Source: Mallotus nudiflorus (taxonomy: Eukaryota; Streptophyta; Magnoliopsida; Malpighiales; Euphorbiaceae). From it: 64,000 nucleotides of DNA. Of the stretch, positions 10,536-20,029 are shown piece after piece (within the stretch, counting starts at the first letter, position 1; every line of letters starts with the position of its first letter). The stretch is from positions 1,922,001 to 1,986,000 of the forward strand of contig CANTUR010000282.1 of NCBI GenBank assembly GCA_947683625.1, given 5' to 3'. The notes beneath the pieces were generated by a model. The model saw only the letters and a program-made list of their open reading frames with translations. It did not search any database and was not told the DNA's origin. A program made the translations under genes and the position numbers.

Positions 10536-13132
10536 TCACTCATCTCGAGCTCTGGTATTAGGCCATGGGCTCTATCCTCTGGTAGGGTCATCATGATGAT
10601 AAGTGTTCGGAGGTCTAGCAGATGAAGTCCCAACACTGTACGGATCAAAGCCCAAGTCTACAAGTTGCTGGTGAAGTGTCTCGTTTTCCTGCTCTAGACC
10701 ACTAAAATAGCTCTGCATACATAAAAAAACATCATATCATATGCATTTCATGTATAACATGCATACATTTTGCATTTTCTCAGTGTAGACACTTACCTGC
10801 CAACTGTCTATAACCTGCATTGTGAATAATCTTTGAGACAAGGCAAGTTCGTATAGATACTTTGTCGATGTCCGGGGAACCTGTTTTGTAAAATTTTTAC
10901 TAATATCAATGTCAAGTGTGCAGATCCATACAAGAAATAAATCAAACGTACTCACATGAGAAGCATCTGGTGGATAGAAGCTAGGAAGCTGAGCATCCCT
11001 GAGCTACATCTGCTGCTTAACTAGAGCCTAAACAGTGGGTGCTTAGTAGAACATAGACTTGTTTGGAAGAGAGACATCACCAAGCATAACAGTGACAAAG
11101 GCCCTATCGCGACTAGTCCCAACATGCTGAGTATAATGAACAGGACTAGGTCTAGGCTCAGGACTCTCAATATCAGGAGCACCCTCAGTCTCTATAGCAA
11201 TCTTAGTCTTCTTATCCGCATTGACAGAAGAACGAACCTCCTTAAACTGTAAAGAGAAGGAGTGATTTATAGGTTTAGAAGTAGAAGCTGAAATAATGAG
11301 AAATTACCTCATCATCATCAATGGGAACATGCTCCAAGAGGCTCTCACAGATAAACTACTGATAATGTCGAGAACGCTCAAGAAAATCTGAGGCAGCATA
11401 TCCCTGTAGTGCATCCCTCAGCTATAAACCTATAAAATGAGAGCTGCGGAGCAAAGAGGAAGGGACATCAGATGGAATGCGACGTAGAGAAGGGCCAGAA
11501 GACCATCGATACACTCACTCCCCTAAATACCACATCAAACAGCCATAACTAGAGAGCAGGATCCTCATAGGCTTAAGGCGAACTGTAGCCGCCATGAAAT
11601 CATATCCTTGGATGTCCTCAGCACCCTCCAACCAATAAGAGTTTATCTATAATTTATATAAATTAAGTCTAATCTTTATTAAAATATAACATACTAATGA
11701 TTTTATTTTTTTCCTTGTCAGGTGCCACTCAACAATGTTTAACTAATCACGATATGTCTGCAAAGTATTCCTGTTACTAGTAAGGTGGGAAGAACCCTAT
11801 CTCATCATCAAAGGAAAGGTCCTACCAGAACTGATAGCATTAAAGCCTTAAATCAGCCTGATCTCTATGCTCCAGATCTAAAAGAAAGAGAACATATCAG
11901 AAAAAGGTAAAGAAAAGCAAGACTATAAAGATCAAATGAAGGAGAACATACATGCAAGACGTGCCAAAAGCCATACATTGTGATAGCACCTTTACAGACA
12001 GTGTCTAGTCTGTAATAAATATAAGCAAGTGCAACAGATCCCCAATCTAGTGTGGCAACTCGATCCAAATCATAAAGAGGACCCAACAGAGCAATACTGA
12101 CCTCATGATCGATCTCACAAAAGAGGGTCGTGTCTAATAATATCAAAAGGAAACACCTCACCTTATGGATAATCTGACGAGGAGTAGAAACAGGAAGGCA
12201 TCTAAATCCCTCAACTAATGATGAAAGAAGAATATTCTTTCGATTCTTCCACGCTGGAGCGAACCTGATCAAATCTCTCACGTACTGACTCCGTGCATGC
12301 TTTGGAAGACGACAATAGCTGACATCAAATGGAACTGGGGATCCTCTAAAGGCAATCCCGGTGATAGCAGAGAAACTCATAGGTGAAATGGTCAGCTCAC
12401 CCACACGAGTATGAAAAGTGTAGTTAGTATCAAAGCGAATAAAGAGTAATGGTCAGACCAACCTTGAACAGTCGGAAGTGCAGTAATGAAATGCCTGAAT
12501 CTAGAGGCCCAAATCAGATGTGTCACATGCTCCGACAATCCATGAAATAATTCCCAGTCTAGATTGAAATAGCTCGTGAACTTCATTGGACGCTATTTCA
12601 ATTTCAAAAATAATAATTAATTAATTGACATTTAAAAAAATTTACTGATCGGCAATGTAGATTGTCGATCGTCAATTGAGAATGCCGATCGGCATTCCAA
12701 ATTACCGATCGATAATTTACTATATCGATCGGCATTAGCCTGGCCGATCAAAAATCTAGAATTATGACCAGAATTCCAGACATTCGATCAGTCATTCGGA
12801 TAATCCAGAGACTAAATTTCATATTTTCAGAGTTTAATTTCAATTTATCATGCATTTTTATGTTAATTTCTGACTAATATACATGTCAATCTCTACTTTG
12901 AAACTAACTCTGATTGCTAATTATACAGATGATATTTGTGCAAAAATAAACAAAAGTAAGAAAAGTTACCTCATTACCCACATCTTCACCTATGGGTATA
13001 TAAATGAGTCAAAGGAAAGATAGTTGAGTCTTCTCGACGTCCTAGGTCATTTTGAGGAAAATGAAGAGGTAGAATCCTCTGACGATCTGAAGTCTCAACT
13101 CCTTCATGTTGTCTGTGTGACGAGGAGGCCAT
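10536..13132 (-). pseudogene. antisense seven-exon gene for a plant-mobile-domain (PMD) protein inside the Tat element
   Basis: Minus-strand exons, from splice signals and frame: 13132-12990 (ATG start, MASSSHRQ; donor AG/GTGAAG), 12592-11952 (donor GTATGT), 11877 to about 11720, about 11650-11308 (donor AG/GTAATT), 11246-10956 (donor GTGAGT), 10880-10797 (donor CAG/GTAAGT), 10712-10536 (TGA). Exon 2 holds GELTISPMSFSAITGIAF, then RCFLLILLDTTLFC and LDWGSVALAYIYYRL. These match the plant mobile domain of MAIN-like proteins (known form: GEMTxTxxDxAxxxGLPVxG...RAYLLxLxGxxLF...WGSAxLAxLYxxL). Exon 4 reads VRLKPMRILLSSYGCLMWYL. Stops in exons 3, 4, 5 and 7 and a frameshift near 12440 show decay. 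Tat elements are known to carry extra ORFs here, often antisense. Confidence is high for the domain, moderate for each junction. Confidence 0.75.
12643..12790. repeat. 20-bp phased GATC-centred palindrome array in antisense intron 1
   Basis: Palindromes of the form AATGCCGATCGGCATT recur with their GATC cores at 12647, 12667, 12687, 12707, 12727, 12746 and 12786; the core at about 12766 is degenerate. The copy at 12681-12696 is a perfect 16-bp palindrome. The array lies in the first intron of the antisense PMD gene. Confidence 0.85.
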
Positions 13133-13264
13133 AGGATCAGACAGATTGCAAATCAGATGAAAAATGGTGAAGAAATCAATAAAAGAAAAATCAAGATTAA
13201 TTGAAAAAAAAAAAAGAAGAAGAAAAGAATAGGAAGAGAAGTGAAGTGATCGTCAAAGGGGAAA

Positions 13265-13278
13265 AGGATATATAAAAT
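13265..13278 (-). promoter_or_regulatory. TATA-like box upstream of the antisense gene
   Basis: The minus strand reads CCATTTTATATATCC about 135 bp before the antisense ATG, followed by a CT-rich leader. The spacing fits a plant core promoter. No transcription evidence is available. Confidence 0.35.
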
Positions 13279-13653
13279 GGAAAATATCCATTTTAATCCT
13301 TCTATTTTATTTACTTTTTATCCATCTTTTATTTCTTGTAATTTGGTCTATAATTGCATTCGGATTAGGAATATGTTCCTAATTAAATCATGACATTCAT
13401 CAAATTAATAATTCAGTGAATTATTAAAACTGCATAATCAATTTGTGATTCTAAATTTTTTGTCAAGTACAAAATACAGAATAAGATTACAGAATTCATT
13501 TTTTGCATTTTACATGCATCATTCCAATCAAATGATTCATACGCTGCACAGTAACTATGATATGAATTTCAAATGATTATGTTATGTGCTGAACAGTAGT
13601 CATAACCTTCATTATGTTATGTATTGCATAACAGTTATGACATAAACTTTCAA

Positions 13654-14345
13654 ATTCATCAGTGCTAGACGTTCCATAGGGACTATAACAGATATTCAAT
13701 TCAACTTCACTAAACGTCCCACAAGGAATATAGTGTGCATCGTTAGACGTCCCACAAGGAATATAACGAAATTCATCAATGCTAGACGTTCCACAGGAGC
13801 TATAGCAAGTTTTCAATTTATCATCATTAGACATCCCACATGGAATATAGTGTGCATAGTTAGACATCCCACAGGGAATATAACGAAATTCATCAATGCT
13901 AGACTTTCCACAAGAACTAGAGCAAGTTTTCAATTTATCATTACTAGACATCCCATAGGGAATATAGTGTGCATCGTTAGATGTCCACAAGGAATATAAC
14001 AAAATTCATCAATGTTAGACGTTCCACAGGAACTATAGCAAGTTTTCAATTTATCATCATTAGAATTCCCACATGGAATATAGTATGCATCGTTAGACAT
14101 CCCACAAGGAATATAACGAAATTCATCAATGCTAGACGTTCCACAGGAACTATAGCAAGTTCTCAATTTATCATCACTAAACGTCCTATAGGGAATATAG
14201 TGTGCATTGTTAGACATTCCACAGGGAATATAATGAAATTCATCATTGCTAGACGTTCCACAGGAACTATAGCAAGTTTTTAATTATCATCGCTAAATGT
14301 CCCACAAGGAATATAACAAAACTCCTTTGCATAAAGTCCACTAGA
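13654..14345. repeat. 117-bp tandem array built from three 39-bp subunits
   Basis: The block ATTCATCAATGCTAGACGTT starts at 13654, 13771, 13888, 14004, 14121 and 14238, a 117-bp period (one unit is 116). Each unit holds three related 39-bp subunits with TAGACRTCCCACARGGAATA or TAGACGTTCCACAGGAACTA. Because 117 is a multiple of 3, long open frames exist on both strands (for example 13577-14002 and 13930-14217 minus, 13733-13999 plus). I treat these as by-products of the period. The array lies between the antisense gene promoter and the polypurine tract. Confidence 0.9.
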
Positions 14346-14502
14346 CGTTCAGTAGGAAATATAGTAAGACTTATCAAACATCATATCTTGCTCAGCAATT
14401 TGAGCATCAATCTATCATTTAGGATACAATCAAGTGTCCTAATTTCTTTCTTTCAAAATTGTGTGCTTCTATTACTTTGCCGCAATTTGTCAAGTAAATA
14501 AT

Positions 14503-14518
14503 GACAAAAGGGGGCAAC
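14503..14518 (+). other. polypurine tract
   Basis: GACAAAAGGGGGCAAC immediately precedes the LTR start TGTAAGCATCC at 14519. This is the second-strand primer of the plus-strand Tat element and fixes the border and direction of its 3' LTR. Confidence 0.75.
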
Positions 14519-14714
14519 TGTAAGCATCCAATTTCAGGATGCAATTGTGCACAATTGCGACGTAAGCCCCTATGATGAAAGTTATTCAAAAATTGAACTT
14601 AGTTGTCGATTTTCTGGACTTTAGGGACTAAATTGCAATATTGTTTAGGATTTGATTACAAAGAAGTCAATTTTTCAGGGGTTGGTAATTCAAAGTTAAA
14701 AAAAAATTAAATTA

Positions 14715-14820
14715 GGGTCGGCATTTAATGTCGATCGGCATTGGTATAATGCCGATTGACATTACACAATGCCAATCGGCATTAAACAATGTCGATCGAC
14801 ATTGCACAATGCTGATGTGT
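14715..14820. repeat. 20-bp phased palindrome array in the LTR
   Basis: Copies AATGTCGATCGGCATT (14727), AATGCCGATTGACATT (14748), AATGCCAATCGGCATT (14768), AATGTCGATCGACATT (14788) and a partial copy (14808) are spaced 20-21 bp apart, joined by ACAC or AACA. It is the same motif and pitch as in the antisense intron at 12643-12790. Confidence 0.85.
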
Positions 14821-15025
14821 AAAATTCCTATTTTTTTTATTTTTTGCGTATTTTTTTCTTATTTTTATCAATTTTTTCAGTGTTTTGATTGGTTGAAAAT
14901 TTAATTTTATCTTTATTATTATCTGATAAGGTTTTTAAATGCGTAAGTTTTTGAAAAAAAATAGATGCTATCATTGGATCAGATGAGATGAATCTGTTCC
15001 TTCGAAGGAAGAAGTCAGTACGCAA

Positions 15026-15055
15026 GTAGACTCTACATTTAAAAGCAGAGTCTAC
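15026..15055 (+). promoter_or_regulatory. hairpin enclosing a TATA-like box in the LTR
   Basis: GTAGACTCT (15026-15034) and AGAGTCTAC (15047-15055) are perfect inverted repeats around ACATTTAAAAGC. The TTTAAAAG could be the LTR TATA box; a purine-rich leader follows. Inference only. Confidence 0.35.
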
Positions 15056-16613
15056 ATGCGTGCGAGAGGGGAACTTTTTTTGGGGAGAAAGAAAATTTTT
15101 GGAGACTTAGAGAGAACTGCGTAAAAAAAAAAAACCTGACTGCGCAAAAAAAAAACCCTAAACTCAAAAAGCTCCTGAGAACACCCTTTCTAGTCCAGAA
15201 TCAACAACAAGTCAAATTTAACAGTGATAATACAATATGAGGGGCTATCTCAAAGCATTTGCACAACATTTAAAATTATCAGTGTTATTTTCTATTCCAT
15301 TCTTTTCTTTTTTCTTTTTATGATTTTTATTTTGTTATTGTTTTGATTATTCAATTTCTCTACTAATCTAATTACTTTTGTATTTTTTTATTTTTGATGT
15401 CTGCATGAGGATTGATGAGGATACTGCCTGTGTTTAGATAAACAAAAGGTCCATGGAATGCCATGGAAGAACATGTATTATTTTCCAATAGAACTTAGGA
15501 TTTTTATCTTTATTTTGTATCTTGGTATCCTGTGTAGTTTTTTTAATTTATGGTTGTATAATTGTTAAACTTAAATTTTGTACGTAGTTTGTAATAGCCT
15601 TAGTAGTGAGAATAGTAAAATATTTAATTTTTTGCACTTTAAAATTAATTAGTAAAACTAGGTTCACTGGGTAAAATTAATTAAAATTAATGGTGGCTTT
15701 AGTTAATTAGGGTTTGTATGCAATTAAATTAGGTTTTTTTAAAAATCATATGTGAATGTGTTTTGATTTGATTTTGTTAAGTTTTTTTTTATGTTTTTGG
15801 GCTTTTTTTAATGTTTTTAGGGCCCAAGCCCACGTTTAGGTCTAACCCATTTAATAAATAGGCTTAAAAATGGTTTAAGACTTTAAATAATTAAAATTAA
15901 TTTAGGCCCATTAGGTTAATTAGATTTTAGGCCCATTTAGTTAATTAAAAACTTATTTAGACTTAGCACAACCCACTTAAATTCATTTCTTTAAAAATAA
16001 ATAGACCTAGGACCACATTTCACTTAAAATAAAACCAAATTAGACTTAGGCCCATTAATTTAATTTTCCTTTAAAATTGAATAAACTTAAGCCCATTTTT
16101 AAACAAAGTAAAATACATAGATCTAGGCTTATTAATTAATAAAAAATGTAGGCCTACCTTTAGTCTCTTTCTCACTTGTAAATAAAATGTAAATCTGGCT
16201 AACTTTTTAATAAAATTAACATAGTTTAGACTTAAGGACAACACAATCTTAAGTGCATTTTTTATGCGTAATTTTATTGATTAGATGCCTAGGGTTAGAT
16301 GGATGTCAAATAGGGTTTAATAAAATTGCATGTAATTAGAGGATGAAATAATCATTTATAAAATTATTCTAAATGAACACAAGACTAAGAGAAGTTAGTA
16401 TTCTGTATTTAGAATCTCCTAGTTGTGGTACTAGCTTTCTTTTAGGTAATCGAATACCACCTTTTCGATTTGTCCCAGTTATTACCTTGGGTGGCGACTC
16501 TTCATCTCCACGCCATGTCTTTGTGACAGTGGTTAGTGTGTTCTCTAGGGCCCTGAGCCTAAACAGTGTTGTGGTTGCTAAAATCTTGGACGCGCACTAA
16601 ACCCCGCCGTTTA

Positions 16614-17071
16614 CAGCTTGTTAATGGGTTTCTAGCCTTTAGGCTCATTTTTTAGAAGATTTCAGGGTTTCTTTCTTGCATTCAAGTTTTATATTTCTCG
16701 TCATCGGGCTCTATTCCTAGCCAGCTAAACTGAGCACCCACAGTTCGCCCCCTATCACAGGCTGATCAAACCGGGTGTCTACAGGTAACATTTATTATAA
16801 TTGAACCAAAATGACTATTTCTAAAAAGGGATAATAGAACTTTGGGTAAGAAAAATAAAGTCATAATTTAAATTTCTAATGATTTTAAAATAGAATTAAT
16901 TTTATTAATATATTTCAAGCAAGAAAATATAATTTTAACATTTTTAAGATTTCAAGTAGTCTAATGTATTTGTAAAATACAAAATAATGCCTTATAACTT
17001 CAAATTGAGGAACCAATCCTGAAATAGATCATAGCCTAATTTAATAATGTGTTACTAAATGAAAGATGAAG
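16614..17071. other. segment after the Tat LTR
   Basis: 16614-16783 ends GGTGTCTACA. On the minus strand it starts TGTAGACACCC and soon contains AGGGGGCGAACTGTGGG, which looks like a polypurine tract and LTR start. It may be the tail of this LTR or a fragment of another. 16784-17071 is AT-rich with nothing recognisable. Confidence 0.35.
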
Positions 17072-17144
17072 ATGGGTATAGCTCAGATGGTAGAGCACTT
17101 GCTTACCATGTGAGAGGTATAAGAATTGATACCCTATATCTCTA
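17072..17144 (+). tRNA. tRNA-Ala-like pseudogene, anticodon position ACC
   Basis: The 73-nt stretch follows plant tRNA-Ala closely at the 5' half: TAGCTCAGATGGTAGAGC (box A and a perfect GCTC/GAGC D stem) and anticodon stem CTTGC/GTGAG with loop TTACCAT. The acceptor (ATGGGTA/TATCTCT) pairs mainly through wobble pairs, with one mismatch. The T arm is broken (TAAGA against CCCTA) and the T loop reads ATTGATA where TTCGATA is usual. The anticodon triplet ACC at 17105-17107 replaces AGC. Probably a decayed tRNA or tRNA-derived repeat head. Confidence 0.5.
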
Positions 17145-17149
17145 TTATT

Positions 17150-18365
17150 TTATTAGGTAACATGTATTTAATTTTGTTGCTTTTTGGTTTACTTTTAGTT
17201 TTTGATTTTGTTTTAAAAGTGTAGAGAAATGTGAATGTGCTTTCGGTGCTTTTAGTTTTGATTGAGGAGATGTTCTTGATTATGAAAAAGGTGCTTATGA
17301 TTCAGAGTTTATTGAAACCATTGATGGTGGTGATGAGTTAAAGGATTATGTTAGGGTATGTTTTGTTTTATTATTTTTGTATCATTTTGGTTTCTGTTTG
17401 ATTTATGATACTTTGTTGTGTTTTCATTTTAAGGGTGATAACAAATTGTCTAAGGATGTTGGTTTTAATTCCAATATTAAAGATAGTTATGTTAAAGATG
17501 GTGTTGATGGTGATGAAATGTTAAAAAATTCTAATTTGGTGTATGTGTTTTTTTATTATATTAATTTATGATGGTTTTATTTTTTATTTATGGCTTCAGA
17601 TTCATTTTTTGTATCCTTTTAGTTTATTTTTGGTTTCTGATTCATTTTTTTTGTATCTTTTTGATTTTTGATTCATTTTTTCTGATTTAGTTTTTTTATT
17701 TTATTTTAAAGAATGTATATGAGATTTTTAGTTATATCTTACAATATGATGTATTCAAGAAATAATATATAAGAGATGATTTGATCAAATCCACAAATGA
17801 ATTGATCAAATTAAATTAAATAGATAACAATCACAAAGATTCATTTTTTTTTATCCTTTTGGTTTACTTTTGGTTTCTGATTTAATTTTTTATTAGGTAA
17901 CATGTATTTAATTTTATTACTTTTTGGTTTACTTTTAGTTTCTGATCCTGTTTTAAAAATGTAGGAAAAAGTAGATGTTCTTTTAGTGCTTCTAGTTATG
18001 ATATAGGAGATGTTATTGGTTGTGAAAAAGATGCTTATGATTTAGAATTTGTTGAAACTATTGGTGGTGGTGATGAGTTAAAAGATTTTATTAGGGTATG
18101 TTTTGTTTTATTATTTTTGTATCATTTTGGTTTCTGTTTGGTTTCTGATACTTTGTTGTGTTTTCATTTTAAGGGTGATAAGAAATTGTCTAAGGATGTT
18201 GATTTTAATTCTAATATTAAAGATAGTTCTGTTAAAGATGGTGATGATGGTAATGAAGCATTAAAAAAAAAATCTAATTTGGCATGTTTTTTTTTTTTTT
18301 ATATATACACTAATTTAGTATCTTTTTGGTTTCGTTTTTGCTTTTATGTGTTGTTTTATTTTTAG
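17150..18365 (+). repeat. direct duplication of a putative two-exon block
   Basis: Two copies (about 17150-17573 and 17889-18300, offset about 740 bp) share most of their sequence. Each contains a candidate exon ending GGTGATGAGTTAAARGATT...AGG before GTATGTTTTG, and a second exon starting after TTTTAAG with GGTGATAA and coding GDxKLSKDVxFNSNIKDS. The predicted peptide is acidic (DGGDELKD, KDGxDG). A third possible exon (GEENVFNDINNLF) lies at 18366-18450. Frames contain a stop, and I do not recognise the family. A FAR1- or transposase-like source is possible but unsupported. Confidence 0.5.
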
Positions 18366-19020
18366 GGTGAAGAGAATGTATTTAATGATATTAATAATCT
18401 TTTCATTGTTATTGATTCTGCTATAAAAGTTGCTTATTGTTTGAGTGGAGATGCATGTTTTTTATTTTTAAGTTTTTTTTTTATTTTTTATGTTTTGTTT
18501 ATGGGTGACTTTTTTTTTTTTTTGAATAGTTTGTTGAAAATGATGATTTTGTGTCTCTCAACATGACATTATTGATGAATAGATTAAGCATGTTGTTATG
18601 ATATTTTTTTTTTAAAATTTTGGTTGCTTTTTAGTTTATGTGGAATTTCCATTACTGTTTTATATATGCAGATAATAATAATAATAATAAAAATAATAAT
18701 AAGAAGAAGAAGAATTATATACTTTCATTTTAAATATTCAAGTTTAATATTAATAAAATTATAATAGTATATATATATATATATTTGCAATATCACACAT
18801 CATTGTATATATATCTTTGTCAATTTAGAATACTTTCTGTTTATTTTATGTTTCTAATACAATAATTTTATACATGCTTTAATTTAATGTAGAGTTTCAT
18901 GCCTTTGTAAAATAAAAAATAAAAATAAAAAAATGCAAGTGAATAATGTAAAAAGTATTATTGAACATTACGTAACCTTTTGTTTTTTAGGAACATGCCA
19001 TAAAGACAAGAACTAGATTG
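18366..19020 (+). other. AT-rich stretch with possible decayed exons and a microsatellite
   Basis: A candidate exon follows at 18532-18600 (VENDDFVSLNMTLLMNRLSM), and (ATA)n/(AAG)n simple repeats occupy 18671-18715. (TA)n occurs near 18770. No complete gene can be drawn. Confidence 0.4.
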
Positions 19021-19290
19021 ATAAAATATCATCCATACAAGGGGGAGAATCTCAGGGGGAGTCTGCTTTAAGAGAATAACTTCACTATCTAAATAAAAAG
19101 CCCATCAAGCTATTTGATGGGTAACCTTATTGCAAGACCTAGGAACATGACAAAAATGAATAAAAGAGAGTGACTTAGCTAACTGAGAAATAACACCCAC
19201 TACTGAAGTTAAAGGAGAAAGAAAAAAACTTGGGGAATTGATACTCTTTGCACTGCTGTCAAAGAGTCACTCCGCTAGGCAAGAATCACC
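19021..19290 (-). pseudogene. RNase H-like (RVT_3 type) relic
   Basis: The minus frame reads DSSAKSINSPSFFLSPLTSV, VGVISQLAKSLSFIHFCHVP, RSCNKVTHQIA, stop, WAFYLDSE, then TPPEILPLV. This is the second half of the plant RNase H-like domain common in LINE-derived and dispersed plant proteins (known form: I.xLxxxxxxxxFxHVxRxxNxVAHxLAxxA ... PxxI). Two stops are present and the first half is poorly preserved. Confidence 0.55.
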
Positions 19291-19960
19291 ACAGCCATCA
19301 AATTGTAATATGCGAGAAGCAATTTAGGGAAATACATACAATTCATTCCAAACTCAAACACACTTTTGAAGACAGGAGCAAGAAAATGAACAACTCGGAT
19401 AATGGAGGAGCTGCATTTTCTGCGTAAATAAAAAAGGTGTATTTGCATAAATAAATTTACGCAAGATAGCATTCGAATAAATTTAAAAAATTTAGAATAT
19501 TTTTATTATTTTAATTCTATTTTGGAGTATTTATAAAAAAAACTCCTCAGTATAACTGTATGAGCGGGGTGCAATGAGAGAGCAGGTTGCTACTTTAGCC
19601 CAACTCATCATAGCATTTGTTAAAAAAAAACTCATCATAGCAAATCAACTGTTGACAAATATCATTGGAGTTTTTTATTTATATTAGATACATTATATCT
19701 GCGATTAGATGTATATTACGTAATTTAGGTGTAAAATACTTGCACTATAAAAATAAAATGTAAATTTTAAATATATATATTTATTTATTTTTTATCATCA
19801 TTTCCTTTTCGAAGCGTCCCGACACAAAAATTTAAAAATACCAACAATAAAGATATGCGGCCACTGTACCACAACTTGCCTGTCACTTTTCAGACCAATC
19901 AAATCCTGACATGTCAGAATGTATGGTCCCACCAACTTCCACGCTAAATTGTTCCAGCCG
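19291..19960. other. intergenic region 5' of the F-box gene
   Basis: AT-rich; no coding region seen. The part from about 19830 is less AT-rich and is probably the distal promoter of the gene downstream. Confidence 0.5.
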
Positions 19961-19969
19961 TCAAGTGAT

Positions 19970-19977
19970 TACGTGGC
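19970..19977 (+). promoter_or_regulatory. ABRE/G-box-like element (TACGTGGC)
   Basis: TACGTGGC lies about 60-90 bp upstream of the probable transcript start of the F-box gene. ACGTGGC is the core of abscisic-acid-responsive elements bound by bZIP factors. This fits the known ABA role of EDL3-type genes, but a single 8-mer is weak evidence. Confidence 0.35.
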
Positions 19978-20029
19978 GAAATATGATTTGTCTTTGCTTT
20001 AAAAGAAAAGACAGATGGCGTGCCTATGT

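Larger units (their letters stand above)
3290..16613 (+). mobile_element. Ty3/gypsy Tat-lineage retrotransposon, 5' truncated
   Basis: Domain order on the plus strand is gag, protease, RT, RNase H, a second RNase H, integrase, a 5.3-kb non-coding or antisense 3' region, polypurine tract and 3' LTR. The second (archaeal-type) RNase H after the first and the long 3' region with an extra antisense ORF are known marks of the Tat lineage. Stops and frameshifts occur in every pol domain, and the 5' LTR and first part of gag are missing, so this copy is dead. It could still be mobilised RNA only if a promoter upstream existed; none is seen. Confidence 0.85.
14519..16613 (+). repeat. 3' LTR of the plus-strand Tat element
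   Basis: It begins TGTAAGCATCC after the polypurine tract and ends CCGCCGTTTACA. The last 125 bp aligns, in inverse orientation, with the LTR end at 2832-2960 that is fixed by a primer site, which is why I place the border at 16613. A second possible end, GGTGTCTACA at 16783, would make the LTR 2265 bp. The U3 part carries the palindrome array at 14715-14820 and a hairpin with a TTTAAAAG box at 15026-15055. Repeated 'TTAGGCCCATT'-like text at 15810-16160 is low in coding signal. Confidence 0.7.

Noticed and set aside
13577..14283. Several open frames of 88-141 codons on both strands
   Set aside because: They arise from the 117-bp tandem period, a multiple of three, and show no domain or start context.
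16614..16783. A separate third Tat LTR on the minus strand starting at 16783
   Set aside because: TGTAGACACC and a GGGGGCGAACTG tract are suggestive, but only 170 bp remain and no second border is visible; left as an alternative end of the plus LTR.
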